From contig MEHQ01001628.1 in assembly GCA_008828725.1 (NCBI GenBank), positions 62,001-126,000 on the forward strand: a stretch of 64,000 nucleotides of DNA. Direction: 5' to 3'. The notes under the pieces were generated by a model. It did no database searches. It had not been told where the DNA came from and was given only the letters and a program-made list of their open reading frames with translations. Below are positions 34,083-44,778 of this stretch, piece by piece. The first letter of the stretch is position 1. Every line of letters begins with the position of its first letter. A program made the translations under genes and the position numbers. Origin of the DNA: Saccharina japonica. Taxonomy: Eukaryota > Sar > Phaeophyceae > Laminariales > Laminariaceae.

Positions 34083-35336
34083 TAGAGGTGGGCACCGGCA
34101 GGCAAAAAAAACAACCGGAAACCGGATAACGAGGCGTTATTATCAAAACAAAAAAAACGGATAAAACCGTTTTTTTTCAGCCGGTTTTAACCGGTTTTCG
34201 GAAAAACCGGTTAAAACCGGCTGGTAACGTGAAACGCCTCCAAATCATTGAACATAACGGCATGGTTGGGTCTAAAACGTGCTGTTTATATGTGGATTCC
34301 GAGCCACAACCACACAGCACACGGGGTGGCGTGATTTCAAGGTGTAAAACATTGTTGTGAAGAAGACATTGCCGGTGCACAGGTACTACGTATATACCTC
34401 CCCCCAAGACTATCCAGCACTGAACAACGGTCGGCTGTTCGCATGTTGGGTTTCCAAAAACCGGTTTAAACCGGGGGTTTTTTAACGGTGCCCACCTCTA
34501 ACCACGACCCACCGCCCACAACATAGCAATCCTATTGAAAGAGAAAAATGAACAGAAAAAAATAGTGCCTCGTTTCCTAAAGAAAGCAACGTGTCAATTG
34601 CATCACCCCCTTATTACTATCTAGTCTACTTGATCTTTTGACGACGATTGACGTACAGCAATACACTGTAGTCTATATTCGTATTATAAACTATTAATAC
34701 TATACATAGACCTTGTGGGCTTCGGAAGCTTTCCTCGGCGTATATACGGTATCTTCGTAGGTGACAGTCACTCTCAGCCTTTAATTGCCGAAGGAGAAGT
34801 GCTTGGCTTCCTTTGCTTTCTTCTTCGCGATTACTTACTACCTGTCTTTGTTTTCTATGCCTTGCAGATCAGCGTATTCGGAGGGATTTCCTGCGCGCGG
34901 TCTAACTCCTACACTAAAATCAACTAAACACACCAACACTAATTTCAAGACAACCATTTCCACACACTAATTTCAATATGATTTGTTTTCAGACTAAAAC
35001 GAACTTTTTTTTTCCAAAGAGTCCTAAAAAAGTGAAAATATATTATACGCGTACAGCTGTCGTTCGTACGTGAAAGTTTTATATACCTTGGTATAACACT
35101 ATACTGCTGTGTGTATCCTATTTTAAGTACTGGTGGTGGTTTTATTCGGTAGAGAATCAGTGAAGAAATTGTCCGGTGCTACCGGCTTTATCCGGTTTTA
35201 TCCGTTTTCGGTTAACCGGTTTAAACCGGCGAAAAAAAACGCGTTTTTTTTTTCACAAACCGTCTACTCGTACACGCCTGCTGGGTTTCCAAAAACCGGT
35301 TTAAACCGTTTTTCTTTCAAACGGTGCCCACCTCTA
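34083..35336. mobile_element. hAT-like non-autonomous element inside the gypsy element
   Basis: The ends TAGAGGTGGGCACCG and CGGTGCCCACCTCTA are inverted repeats of hAT type. The 8-bp flanks CCTCTGAG (34075-34082) and CCCCTGAG (35337-35344) match at 7 of 8, the hAT target-duplication length. The subterminal regions are dense in ACCGGTTTAAACCGG-like repeats. A second right-end-like CGGTGCCCACCTCTA lies internally at about 34486-34500. It is 1254 bp with no transposase. Confidence 0.85.
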
Positions 35337-35914
35337 CCCCTGAGGGACAAGTAGCCCGTGGGGTATCGCCAACGAATGACGACCCCTCGCGCTATCTGGG
35401 CAGCGTGAAAACGCCCCCCCCACTGGTTCACGCCGCGCCTACCGCCGCCGCGTTTGATCCCACGCAGGAATATTGCACCCCCACTATCGTGCTCTTCTGG
35501 CAACCTCCCTCTTGCTTCTCGCAATGGACCCCTCCCAGGTTTACGATAGACGGTACTTCTTATTTGTGCGCGGAACAATTTTTCGCTGCAGAAAAAAAAC
35601 GCCTATTCGGTGACCACCTCGCGCTTCAAAAAATCATGCGCGTGTCCGATCCAAAGCTACACAAACAGTTCGGACGCGAAGTGCTCAATTTTGATACTGC
35701 CATGTGGGAACACGAGCGTGAAAACATTGTGCTCGTCGGTTCCTACGCAAAGTTCGCCCAAAACCCTGCCATGCAACAGCATCTGCTAGGAACCGGCGAC
35801 CGGCTGCTCGCAGAAGCAAGCCCGTATGATACCATCTGGGGAATAGGCTATAGAGCGGATCACGCCAACGCCCTACGCCCCCCTACGTGGCGCGGCCTCA
35901 ACCTGTTAGGATAA
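35337..35914 (+). CDS. NADAR (YbiA-like) domain carried by the gypsy element
   Basis: The reading frame shows the signatures of the NADAR superfamily in order: IDGTSYLCAEQFFAAEKKRL (35550-35610), GREVLNFDTAMWEHERENIV, YAKFAQNPAMQQHLLGTGDR, LLAEASPYDTIWGIGY and PTWRGLNLLG. NADAR proteins act as N-glycosidases on ADP-ribose-type or riboflavin-pathway substrates, with E. coli YbiA and plant COG3236 as examples. The conserved AEQ Glu and the EASPYD-IWGIG block are both present. The domain spans nearly the usual 150-160 residues. It lies between the zinc knuckle and the protease, on the same strand as the retroelement genes and directly after the hAT-like insertion. It belongs to a fossil element; activity is not claimed. 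Confidence 0.85.
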
Positions 35915-36339
35915 TCCCTGCAGCTTGTGCGCCAGCGCCTACGCGACCGCGCGCCGCCGCCGCCTCGCTGTCACTCTACCTCCCCCTCGCGCGGTGTCTC
36001 CCCCCGCAAGGTCAGGACTTCATTTTGGAGGTGGGTCCCACCTCCCAGCAGCGTATCTCGACCTGCGACACGACCACCGCTCCCTCTGGATATTCGACCC
36101 TCGAGCTGACTGTGCCGTCGGACCACGGTGGCGACGTTTTCTCTGTCGCATCCATAGTAGGAGACACTGCTCCGGTCGCTCAAACTCTCGTGGAGCAGGG
36201 ACCTTGCTTGGTCCCTGGTTTGGTCACCATGGATCACGCCTCTTTCACGACGAAAATCAAGGTCCACAGCGGCCACGCTTCCACTAAATTTGGATTTTTT
36301 TTTTTTTTTTAATCCTCCGGCGGATGGGTCAAAATAAAG

Positions 36340-36700
36340 CTTTGGATGCGTCGCCCTCTTGGACACAGGCTCCCCCCAGACGTTCCTCACTCGTACCGCC
36401 TGGGAGTACATGGTGCGCACCAGTGCAGCCTCAACCATATGCGAGACATAAACCCCCCCACGATCGTGGGGCGGTTTCGGAAAGTCCCCCCCCTTGCAAA
36501 TTTTCGCCACTGTCCGCCTGAGCGTCCAGTTCCTACATGAAGACAAACCTACTGCATCGCTCGCGATCTGGGCTTATATAGTCCCCCCCGAGGCCATGCA
36601 GCACGACGTTTTCCTCGGCCGCGACAGCTGGATGCGGTTCGGTGAGCGCTCTTACCGCACCTTGCACCCGCGCACACGCGATACTCGCGTTTTCGGTAAG
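36340..36700 (+). mobile_element. Aspartic protease region of the gypsy element
   Basis: ALLDTGSPQTFLT carries the DTGS active-site motif of retropepsins near 36350-36390. Downstream DVFLGRDSWMRFG corresponds to the family's C-terminal ILGRD-type block. Fossil part. Confidence 0.75.
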
Positions 36701-37379
36701 CTCACCTGATCTCACCAAACCTCAACTGGCGCCGTCGCCTTGGTCTCCGATTTATCGGCCCCAGCCGGCGGCTACCACCTCCTTTACGCCGGTGACGGCG
36801 GCATATCGCTCCCACCCGATCACCAGCTCGTCCAAGTTTCTCTGGTTCGCAGCAATGGAGCACCAGTTTTAGCCGGCAGCTACCTTGTGGAGATGCTACG
36901 CGGTTCCCTAGGTTTCTCCGTTGACGAACACCTCGTTGAACACGGCCTCCAACAGATCCCGCTAGCCGGCACAGTGGAACTCGAACCCGGCGATCTGCTC
37001 GGTACCCCCCCCTGCCCGCTCCTTCGCGTGTCTGTCGCATCAGTTTTACACCATGATGACAGTGCCTCGACACTGCACTCCATCACCCCCGACGGAACTT
37101 ACATGGCCGTCCCGGGTCCTGTCGCACCCCCCGCGGCCTGTATTTTTACCCCGCCAACCTGCGCTGACCCCTTCGTCCATCTTTTGCACGAAAACCCCCC
37201 TCGAGGCGGGCCCGAACTATCTAAGCCTACACCGGCTGACCTCGAGCCGCCCCCCTCTTTACTCGAGCGTTTAAACGCCGAACAACGAGTCAGTTTTCTC
37301 CAGGTATGGCACAAACTGCCAGCACACCTTCGAGAAATATCATACGATTTCCACGGCCCAGGCTGAGACCCTTACGTCA

Positions 37380-38300
37380 TGACCCAGCTGGGAGACGCCC
37401 TCAGCGAGTTTGCAAATGTATTTTCCACGTCGTCTACCGACTTCGGCTCGTGCTCCCTCCTGCCGTTCGAGATCACGGTCCCCCCTGGCACTCCTCCGGT
37501 GACCTCTCGCCCCTACCGCGTGAATCCTATAGTGGCCAAACCAATGGACGCTATTTTGGACGAATATCTTGCGGCTGGTCTCATTCAACACTCCACTTCG
37601 CCGTACGCGAGCCCTGTGGTCATCATACCCAAGAAATCAGGCGGGATCCGACTAACGATCAACTACAAGAAGCTGAATAATATCAGCATCCTTGGTCAGC
37701 TCCCCATCCCCCGCGTTGACGAAGTCTTGGACAAATTGGGCAGTGGCCGGATATTCTCGCTCTTTGACCTGGTCTCTTCGTTCCACCAGATCACGATCCA
37801 CAAAGACACGTTCCCTCTCACAGCATTTTTCACGCCCACACGGCTCTTCGAGTGGCTCGTCATGCCACAAGGGAGCAGCACGGCACCCGGATGGTTCGTC
37901 AAAGTCATGAACGAAGTCGTCAAATGCCTAGCAAACGTGGCCGCCTACCTCGATGACGTAATCGCTTTCGATCCAGGCCCAGCTGCCCATGTTCTCAACA
38001 TCACGGAGCTTTTCAAGCGGCTGAGAAAGCACAACCTCAAGCTCTCACCTTCGAAAGCGAAGATCGGTGCCACCGACGCAGATTTCCTTGGCCACACGAT
38101 CTCGCCCGCGGGCATCCGGCCAAACGCCTCCAACGTCGCTGCCCTCATGAGCATGCCGATGCCCCAGGACCTCAAACAACTAAGGTCTCGGGACCTCGGT
38201 GGTTTGTCCTACTACAGGAAATTTCTGGCGGAGATGGCCAAAATAATTCGACCCATCACTTTCCTCTTGAAGCAAGGGGTGAAATTCGTTTTAACACCTC
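37380..38300 (+). mobile_element. Reverse transcriptase region of the gypsy element
   Basis: Motifs in order: SPVVIIPKKSGGIRLTINYK, IPRVDEVLDKLG, FSLFDLVSSFHQI, MPQGSSTAPGWF, and the active site AAYLDDVIAF. Then come FLGHTISPAGI and the YYRKFL block that leads into RNase H. This is the classical Ty3/gypsy order. The longest uninterrupted stretch in the region is several hundred codons. Fossil part. Confidence 0.9.
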
Positions 38301-38379
38301 TCATGGAGACCATCGGGCGGAAAATTCTCGAAGAACTCTCGGCGCCCTCGGTTTGGTTTACCCTGACTGGGAGGCGGTC

Positions 38380-38770
38380 ACCGACAACTCCCGCCCCTTC
38401 CTCCTTTACTGCGATGCAAGCATCGATGGTTTTGAAGCCACACTCGAACATAAACAAGAAGACGGTTCCATCCGCCCTATTGCCTTCACCAGCCGCGCTA
38501 CCCTCGAGTCCGAGCGACACTGGACCCCGCTCGATCTCGAGGCTGGCAGCATCGTCTGGAGCATCAAGCGCCTACGTGGTTACTTGTGGGGTACCACATT
38601 CCGCATCTCTTCGGACCACAAGGCGCTCGAAAGCTTCGCCAAGGTCGCCGAACGCAACCCCCGTGCCCAACGATGGTTTGAGCTTCTCACGGCATATCGC
38701 TACACTTTGGAGTACCGCAAAGGCACCGCCAACGGCAACGCAGACTTCCTGTCTCGCTTGCCGCTACCTG
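38380..38770 (+). mobile_element. RNase H region of the gypsy element
   Basis: FLLYCDASIDGFEATLEHKQ gives the first Asp. IAFTSRATLESERHWTPLDL and EAGSIVWSIKRLRGYLWG follow, then FRISSDHKALESFA. This is the standard gypsy RNase H pattern. It ends at GNADFLSRLPLP. Fossil part. Confidence 0.85.
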
Positions 38771-39735
38771 CGTCCGAAGATGACCGCAGCGGGCGCAGCC
38801 GCCTGACACCGTCCGACGAAGAACGCATATTTCTCATAAGCTCTGGAGGCCTCTCCCTTGATGGCCCCCCAACTTCGAGTCTAGACTCGGGTGGGCTCGC
38901 GCCTTCCAGCCAAAGCATCGATTTGGGTGGGTTCCCACTCTCCCGCACCGATTTTCGTGATTTTCGCGAACACGGGCCACGAATGAGGATTGACGACTTC
39001 GGTGCTCCCTATGGAGAATTCGCCGCTCGTGCCCTTGCCACCGTCTTTCCACGAGGTTCCTGTCGGACCCTCACTTCCGGCACTCACACGACCAACGACC
39101 CCTTTTATTCGGTGTTTGTCGTGCCCGCTGTACCCTCCACGGCTCCCGCCGGCATCGGTCATAATATAGTTTCCCCCGCGCCCGCCCAGTCTCGTGCCCC
39201 AACTTTAGGCGCTACGGAGTCAACGATAACTTCCTCCGCCCCCGCTTCTCAAAGCGGTTCGGTTGGCGTGGGTTCAGACATTGCCCCACCCTCGATTCCC
39301 AACTCCCCGCCATTTTTTTACGGCGACGCCGGGGACCTCGATTCTCAGACATCCCCTTCTCAGCTTCAGACAGCCTCGCGAAGAGCGAAGGCCAACCGGA
39401 CTCTTAGCCCGGTAGTGCCCCTGGCCCCACCTCAGCTCCCTTCAACTCCTCAGGCCCGCCCGCCTTCCCTCGTTCCGTCGGAACTCATCTCGACGAGAAC
39501 GCGGCGGCGCCAAGCCACCGCCACTGGATCTCCTAAGCCCCCAGTAAACTACGGTTTCGACCCCCCGGCCCCCGTGTTGCCACCGGCTGCAAAACCAGCA
39601 GCTACCGCGCGACGCCCCAGTAGGCCACAAGCGTCCTCCCCCCCCATCGGGAGGCCTGCTCCTCCCTTGGCCCCCGCAGTGACCGCCCCGTCGGCCACCG
39701 CTGCGACTGAGCCTTCTCCGCAGCTCCTACTGTAG
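38771..39735 (+). mobile_element. Long Pro/Ser/Ala-rich linker between RNase H and integrase
   Basis: About 320 codons of low-complexity Pro, Ser, Ala and Thr-rich sequence stay open after RNase H (for example PLAPPQLPSTPQARPPSLV). Most gypsy elements have a much shorter connection here. Composition matches the element's gag region. No domain is recognised. Confidence 0.6.
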
Positions 39736-39879
39736 GTGTGCAAAGCTCGAACGCCATCCCCTCAACCCCCCTCCCCGAGGTACCATCCCCGGCGGAGCTC
39801 GAATTCCGGGACTCCGTTGAGCAGTACTCACACGCGGATTAGGCACGAGAGCAACGCTTCGAACCTGCCTGTGATGCAG

Positions 39880-41050
39880 CCATTCGGTATATCCGCCTCG
39901 GGAGCCCATCCGTGCTTCCCGGCGATTTTATACTTCACCTCCCGTCCCGCAAACGGCCCCCTCTGTCGGAAATACGCACTTTAGCTGACAAAGGACGCCT
40001 CCACAAGGACGACGATGGGACCCTTCTGTTGGTACGGAAACCAACTCCTGCCCCGGCAACCGGTCCCGGCGCGCCTGCCGGGCGCGCCGCTCGCCTGCTC
40101 AACGACGAGCCCACGCGAATTTACGTGCCGTTCCTCATGCGACCGTGGATTATGCAAGCCTGCCACGCCAAAGCCTCCTGTCACCTTGGAGTCGCTCGTA
40201 CACTTTCCATGCTCGAGCGCTTTTACGGGTGATCAGCACACGATGGTGGCTTCGGCATTGTCTTCAGTGCCAAGCACGCAAGTCGTCCAGACAAGCAGCA
40301 CGATGGCCCGTCATGTCGCTCCCCTTGCCGTCCGGACCTGGCATTGCGATAAGCGTCTGCTTAATTCGAAGGACCCCGCTTCCTGCCGGGCAGGCTCACC
40401 GACCGGGAACCGAGGAAGTGCCCTCCTTTCGCTCAGCGCTTCTAGTAAGTCGATACACCATCTCATCAAGCTCTCATCCAAAACAGGATCCAGGTGTTCC
40501 AGGAACTCTTGCACGTGGGGGCCGATGTAGGGCCGTCTTCCTTGAAGGCGCAGCACGTGGACGTTGTTCGCTCGGATCAGTTGGCAGTAGCGGCCAACAA
40601 CTTGTGTCCATCCTAGTGGGCGAGGGCACTCAATATAAGCCCCTGAAGGTAGACCTAAGGTATCGCAAATCAGGGTACACAGGAGGAATGATGCTGTTTC
40701 GCAGTGTCCCTGGACTCACAACATGTCATCGAACGTGTTGTATACACCGGTGCTTTGGTACTCGGTCTGGTCCAGCTGCGAGGGCTCCCGGCCGACTATC
40801 GTCGAGAACCGCAAAGCCTCGAACGTCCCCGGCCATCTTCCTCCTGCTTCTTCCTCGATCGCGCCCATTTCCCGAGCAAGTTCCGCTGGGTGGGGAGGTC
40901 GTCGTCCCGACGGCCATTCCGATTGGCACGCGAGGCAAGGCCGCGGGTCTGCGCTCCCGCGTGCAATACTATCTGCGCGTTCCAACATGCAACGGCCGTG
41001 TACCCGCCCTCCATGGTCGCACGGTACCTGTACCGGTGCATTCATGCCCC
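39880..41050 (+). mobile_element. Integrase region of the gypsy element
   Basis: The upstream block YVPFLMRPWIMQACHAKASC followed by HLGVARTLSMLERFYG gives the two His. A downstream HCLQCQARK gives the two Cys of the HHCC zinc-binding domain. The catalytic core beyond is hard to trace. Fossil part with several breaks. Confidence 0.6.
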
Positions 41051-41110
41051 CCAGACCGCCAATTGGGTATCCTTCCGTGTGCTCGAACTCGGAAGATAAG
41101 TAATTAACTC

Positions 41111-42270
41111 TAATTCTGGTATATCTTGTACTTATCTGGATCTAGAAATAAGATACTCGTACTCAGTTTACTTCGTGTGACCGAACTCGGAAAAAAAAAG
41201 AATTCACTGGTACGTCACGAAATAATTATTTATTTTCTCTCTAATTCTGATATTTATAGCAACTGCAGCCCGAGCAAGAGCACAAGTAAGTTTTCCAATG
41301 GAAAAAGTAACAATCATTGCGTTCAATGGCCATTTTAGCGCTAATCCCTCTTTCTTTTCGCCTCGGAAAGGCGCAGGTTCATCACGGTTTTTACACTGCC
41401 GCTGCTGTACATTTTTTTTGTGCTTCTCGTGCGCTGACTTTGTAGTAATGACAACGCATTCAACGCCAGCGTGTTGCAACCATGCTTTCTTTCTTTGTTG
41501 GTGCCTTCAGGGTGGGCTTGTGTCATGGTATTCATGGTATCTCCGTTTCCCCTCTATTGTTGTGGAGGCGTTACTATTTATATATTCCTCTGAGAAGAGG
41601 AATACTTGCCCTCCAGCTCAGAACTTTTGGAGGGGCAAGGAACCGCTAATAATATGAACCAAACACGTGTGAGTGGGAGTGATCAAGAGTAACCAGAGTG
41701 AACCTGCACAGTAGTCGGGCTTGTCCCATACTGCCTAAACTATTGCATGATACCGCGGCCGTAAGGTCGTGGCGTACCTTCACATGAACCTTTGTCTCCT
41801 TATAAAAAATACCTATTCCGGATGAAACTCTTGGCATTCCTTTCAATTTATTTTTTTGGTTATTTTGTCAGATGGAACAATCTCAACTACTTCCCTGCCC
41901 TACCCATGCGGAGCCCTTGTAATATAATGAAGTGATGATGATGATGGTGTGTGTTGTTTTCACGTTAAACTCGTTATTTCTACCCAACTACATCACAGTA
42001 CACCCAGTGTCTGTCCTGATTCCTAATACTAGAGAGATACAAATTATGTGGTCACAGACTGTGAGACAGAGAAAAAAACAAACAAAATAAACGCAAATGA
42101 ATGGGTAAAAGCAAGTGGAATGTCAACGTACCGGGTACGAGAACACAACGACGCGAGCCAAATCGGAAAAAAAGAACAAAAAGACAAACAAAAAAACGAA
42201 TTATGAAATGAAACATAATACAAATGACGCAAGGAGACAGAAACGCGATGAGCGGGCCGGTACTTGTAGC
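41111..42270. other. Downstream flank of the gypsy element, no gene recognised
   Basis: AT-rich. A CGAACTCGGAA segment near 41088 recurs near 41181. A 50-bp segment at 41519-41570 matches 26587-26637. No LTR-like partner for the 5' side was found. Confidence 0.4.
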
Positions 42271-42272
42271 TA

Positions 42273-43642
42273 GGCCCAGGCCTTTAAGGCGTGCCTGAGA
42301 TAATGCCTGAATGACTTTTTCTGAAAACAGCGTGCCTGAACGCGATTTTCGTGCCTATATTGCCTATCTTTTCTCAGGCACGGCGAGGCATGTCAAAACG
42401 AAAATAAAAAACATTAAAAAATAACGCCGTTAGATTGGAACTCCCAAAATTAGGGAAAAGGGGGGTATTTGTTTATTATTTTTATTTAAATAAAAAAAAA
42501 AAAAAAATAGACAGTCAGGCATACGCATATCCCGCACCGCCACAGCTCTGCTAACAGCCAGGGACGATTGTCGTTGGAGAGTAGCACGATACCACCTTCT
42601 GGTTGGCACCATGCCCGGTCATGTGAAGGGTCATTGGGTGACGTAGGACAGCAACACTCTTGCTTGGCGTCTTCTGATACGCAGACTCTTCACGGCACGA
42701 TGTAGAGACTAGGCAACCGCCTTCCAATGATTTGTATTCGTATGGTGCTTTTTGTGCTTTTTGTGTCCGATGAATCGAGCGATCATATCATTGAAGGGTG
42801 ATGGGGCAGGACAAAACCAACGCTGGGGCTTGATAATTTGCTCGCCCGCGCATGCACAACTTTTTTATTTGAAATTGATGGTTTGTATTTATTAACAGTG
42901 CGAATCAAAGCTCGTTTTGTTTCATATACGAGTATATGCTTTGAGTTATGACTTTAGAGAGCGTCCCCTGTTCTATTATTAATACGGTACGCTGCACTTC
43001 GCGAAAACCACAAAACATGCTGGTATGCGGGAGTGTAGCTTTTTCAAGTCGTACACGGTGATGAATGATGGCATATAATCGTACGATGGTTCTCGTTGAG
43101 TCAGTACAAGATATACCTATTAATAGTCGAGTCTCTAGAATTTTTGAGTAGCGCCGTACACCATTATTCTGGTAAATAGATTGCTACAGCAGTAGTAGGT
43201 AGTATAACGCGCACACCTCCATCCTCGTTTGCTGTGTTGTACCTGGTATGTCTTTAAGCTATTAATCGTATTATTAGCGATTTCATGTCATTTTGTTGCT
43301 CCCAAACTAAAATCGAGTATAACAAACGCAGGTGTGCAGTTCCAAAGGGAAAATGCTCACTAATTCCAAGTAGTTCGCCTAGTGGTTCGTCTATGAAAAC
43401 GAAGGTCCCGTTCAAAATAAGTTACAGTCACGTGTTGAGCAAGATGGGCATTTATGCCTGAAACCCTAAACTACTTGAAATTAGTGTGGGATGTGCCTTG
43501 CCGGGCTCATCAGGTTTGAGGCACACGTCTAAGGCATTATTTAAGGCATAGATAGGCACGTTTTGGCCTTTCAGGCATTTGCCTATCTCATCGCGCCTAT
43601 CTCATTTGTTTTCGCCTGCGACAGGCCTGAAAGGCCTGGGCC
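42273..43642. mobile_element. TIR element of 1.37 kb with TA flanks, rich in AGGC subterminal repeats
   Basis: It begins GGCCCAGGCCTTTAAGGC and ends GGCCTGAAAGGCCTGGGCC, flanked by TA on each side. The subterminal regions at both ends hold many AGGC, TGCCTATC and AGGCAC words in opposite orientation. No transposase frame. Superfamily unclear; TA flanks could be a Tc1/mariner-type duplication or part of a longer inverted repeat. Confidence 0.7.
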
Positions 43643-43946
43643 TAAAAACGCCCCAAGAAGAAAATCATACGTGCCCAACAGTAACAGATAACTGCCGCAC
43701 GGGCGAAGCAACACGAAGAAGAAGAGGAAGACACCGGCATAGGACGGTGGGGGGGGAAAGGAAACAAAGGGAGAAACAAGGCAAAAAAGCAAGAAATAAG
43801 ACACAAGAGAGAAAAAGAGAAAACTCGTTCTCAAGGCGATGATAGTAACAAGTTTCCGTCTCTGCTACGAAACCGATACGGGTACCATGCCACACCTTCT
43901 GCCATCTCCTTCCTGCTCTCATCAATAGCGGTGTCAAGAGCCGGTA

Positions 43947-44499
43947 CTACCTCTGCCGTGCCCCCCCTAGTGAACAACTCAACAATAAACAAACAAACAA
44001 AATAAAACAAATAATATAATTCAAGGGCGGGTCGAACCGATACCTTGCCACACGATCTATTATTTCGTTTCGGCATTCGTCGACAGCTGTATCAGTACAG
44101 CTCCCCCCCCTCCCCTTGTCGCCTCTGTTACAGTCCTCAGCTGCATACCGTAGCCAGCTCCTCTCCGCTTCGCCCCTGTGCCACCTCGCCATGAAATTAT
44201 CCGCCTCCTCAACGACTCCCCGGTACCACTTACCCACTCTTCTTAGCCGCCCTCGGCCATAACACCGTCTCTACTCCGAACAGCAAAGAGGAGCTTTCTG
44301 TCGCTCGAAAAGCCCTGAGGTCATCTGCTAGACATTGGGCCCAGTTCTTTTCCGGTCGGCCAGGTCCCGGGATGGTGTCCACAAATATATCGTATTTAGT
44401 TTGATTCTGTTTTAATCTGTTTTTTCGACACGGGCTGCTCCCGAGTGCCACCCGAGCCCCCGCGTACACACGACCGAGCCACGCCCCCGCCTCACGCAT
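43947..44499 (-). pseudogene. LINE-like ORF2 C-terminal remnant
   Basis: The minus-strand translation near 44390-44230 contains PGRPEKNWAQCLADDLRAF. This matches the GRPxKxW...DL block found after the reverse transcriptase in several LINE clades. Further on it reads KWYRGVVEEADNFMARWHRG and ERSWLRYAAEDC. Two frames are needed to cover these parts, so the copy is decayed, with at least one frameshift between 44240 and 44230. No reverse transcriptase is left in the window. Confidence 0.5.
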
Positions 44500-44609
44500 C
44501 AGTCCACGTTGACCCCGGCGAAAGACCGGGCGCCGCGCCGCCCACTCGGCGAGCGGGGAGCGTCGAAAGTTGATATCCCGGGGTTGGCAAGTAACCCATA
44601 TTATTTTTA

Positions 44610-44778
44610 GTATGGCTCAGCAGTAGAGCGCCCGGCTGTAGAGGACCGAGTCGTGAGTTCGGATAGCCATGAGTTCGAATCCCACCGGCTCAGTTTTCTC
44701 CTTTTTTTTAGTGGGTGTGAGTAATTTTGTATGGATTTTAATGGGATTTTGTTTTCTCGTTTTTTTATTGTATATTGA
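44610..44778 (+). repeat. tRNA-derived SINE S3
   Basis: The head at 44610-44692 has a near-perfect A box (TGGCTCAGCAGTAGAGC) and B box (GAGTTCGAATCCC at 44671-44683). Extra sequence between the boxes and no clean anticodon arm argue against a working tRNA. A T-rich tail runs to 44778, where family U copy 1 begins. Confidence 0.65.

Larger units (their letters stand above)
27600..41110 (+). mobile_element. Ty3/gypsy-type LTR retrotransposon with a NADAR domain, broken
   Basis: Parts in order: long Ser/Pro-rich gag-like region (27636 to about 30450), a second gag region (30714 to about 31600), a CCHC zinc knuckle (about 32620-32680), a NADAR domain (35430-35914), aspartic protease (about 36340-36700), reverse transcriptase (about 37380-38300), RNase H (about 38380-38760), a Pro/Ser-rich linker, and an HHCC integrase region (about 40100-41000). 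RT before integrase places it in Ty3/gypsy. Two DNA transposons have inserted (31584-32290, 34083-35336). It has roughly ten or more breaks, yet retains long open stretches, so it is inactive but not extremely ancient. Convincing long terminal repeats were not found, so the outer limits are approximate. Confidence 0.85.

Noticed and set aside
26587-41570. 26587-26637 and 41519-41570 as long terminal repeats of the gypsy element
   Set aside because: Similarity stops after about 50 bp, and no TG...CA boundaries, primer site or polypurine tract could be tied to them.
44610-44692. A working tRNA gene
   Set aside because: Both promoter boxes are excellent, but there is extra sequence between them, no clean anticodon arm, and it is followed by a T-rich SINE-like tail.
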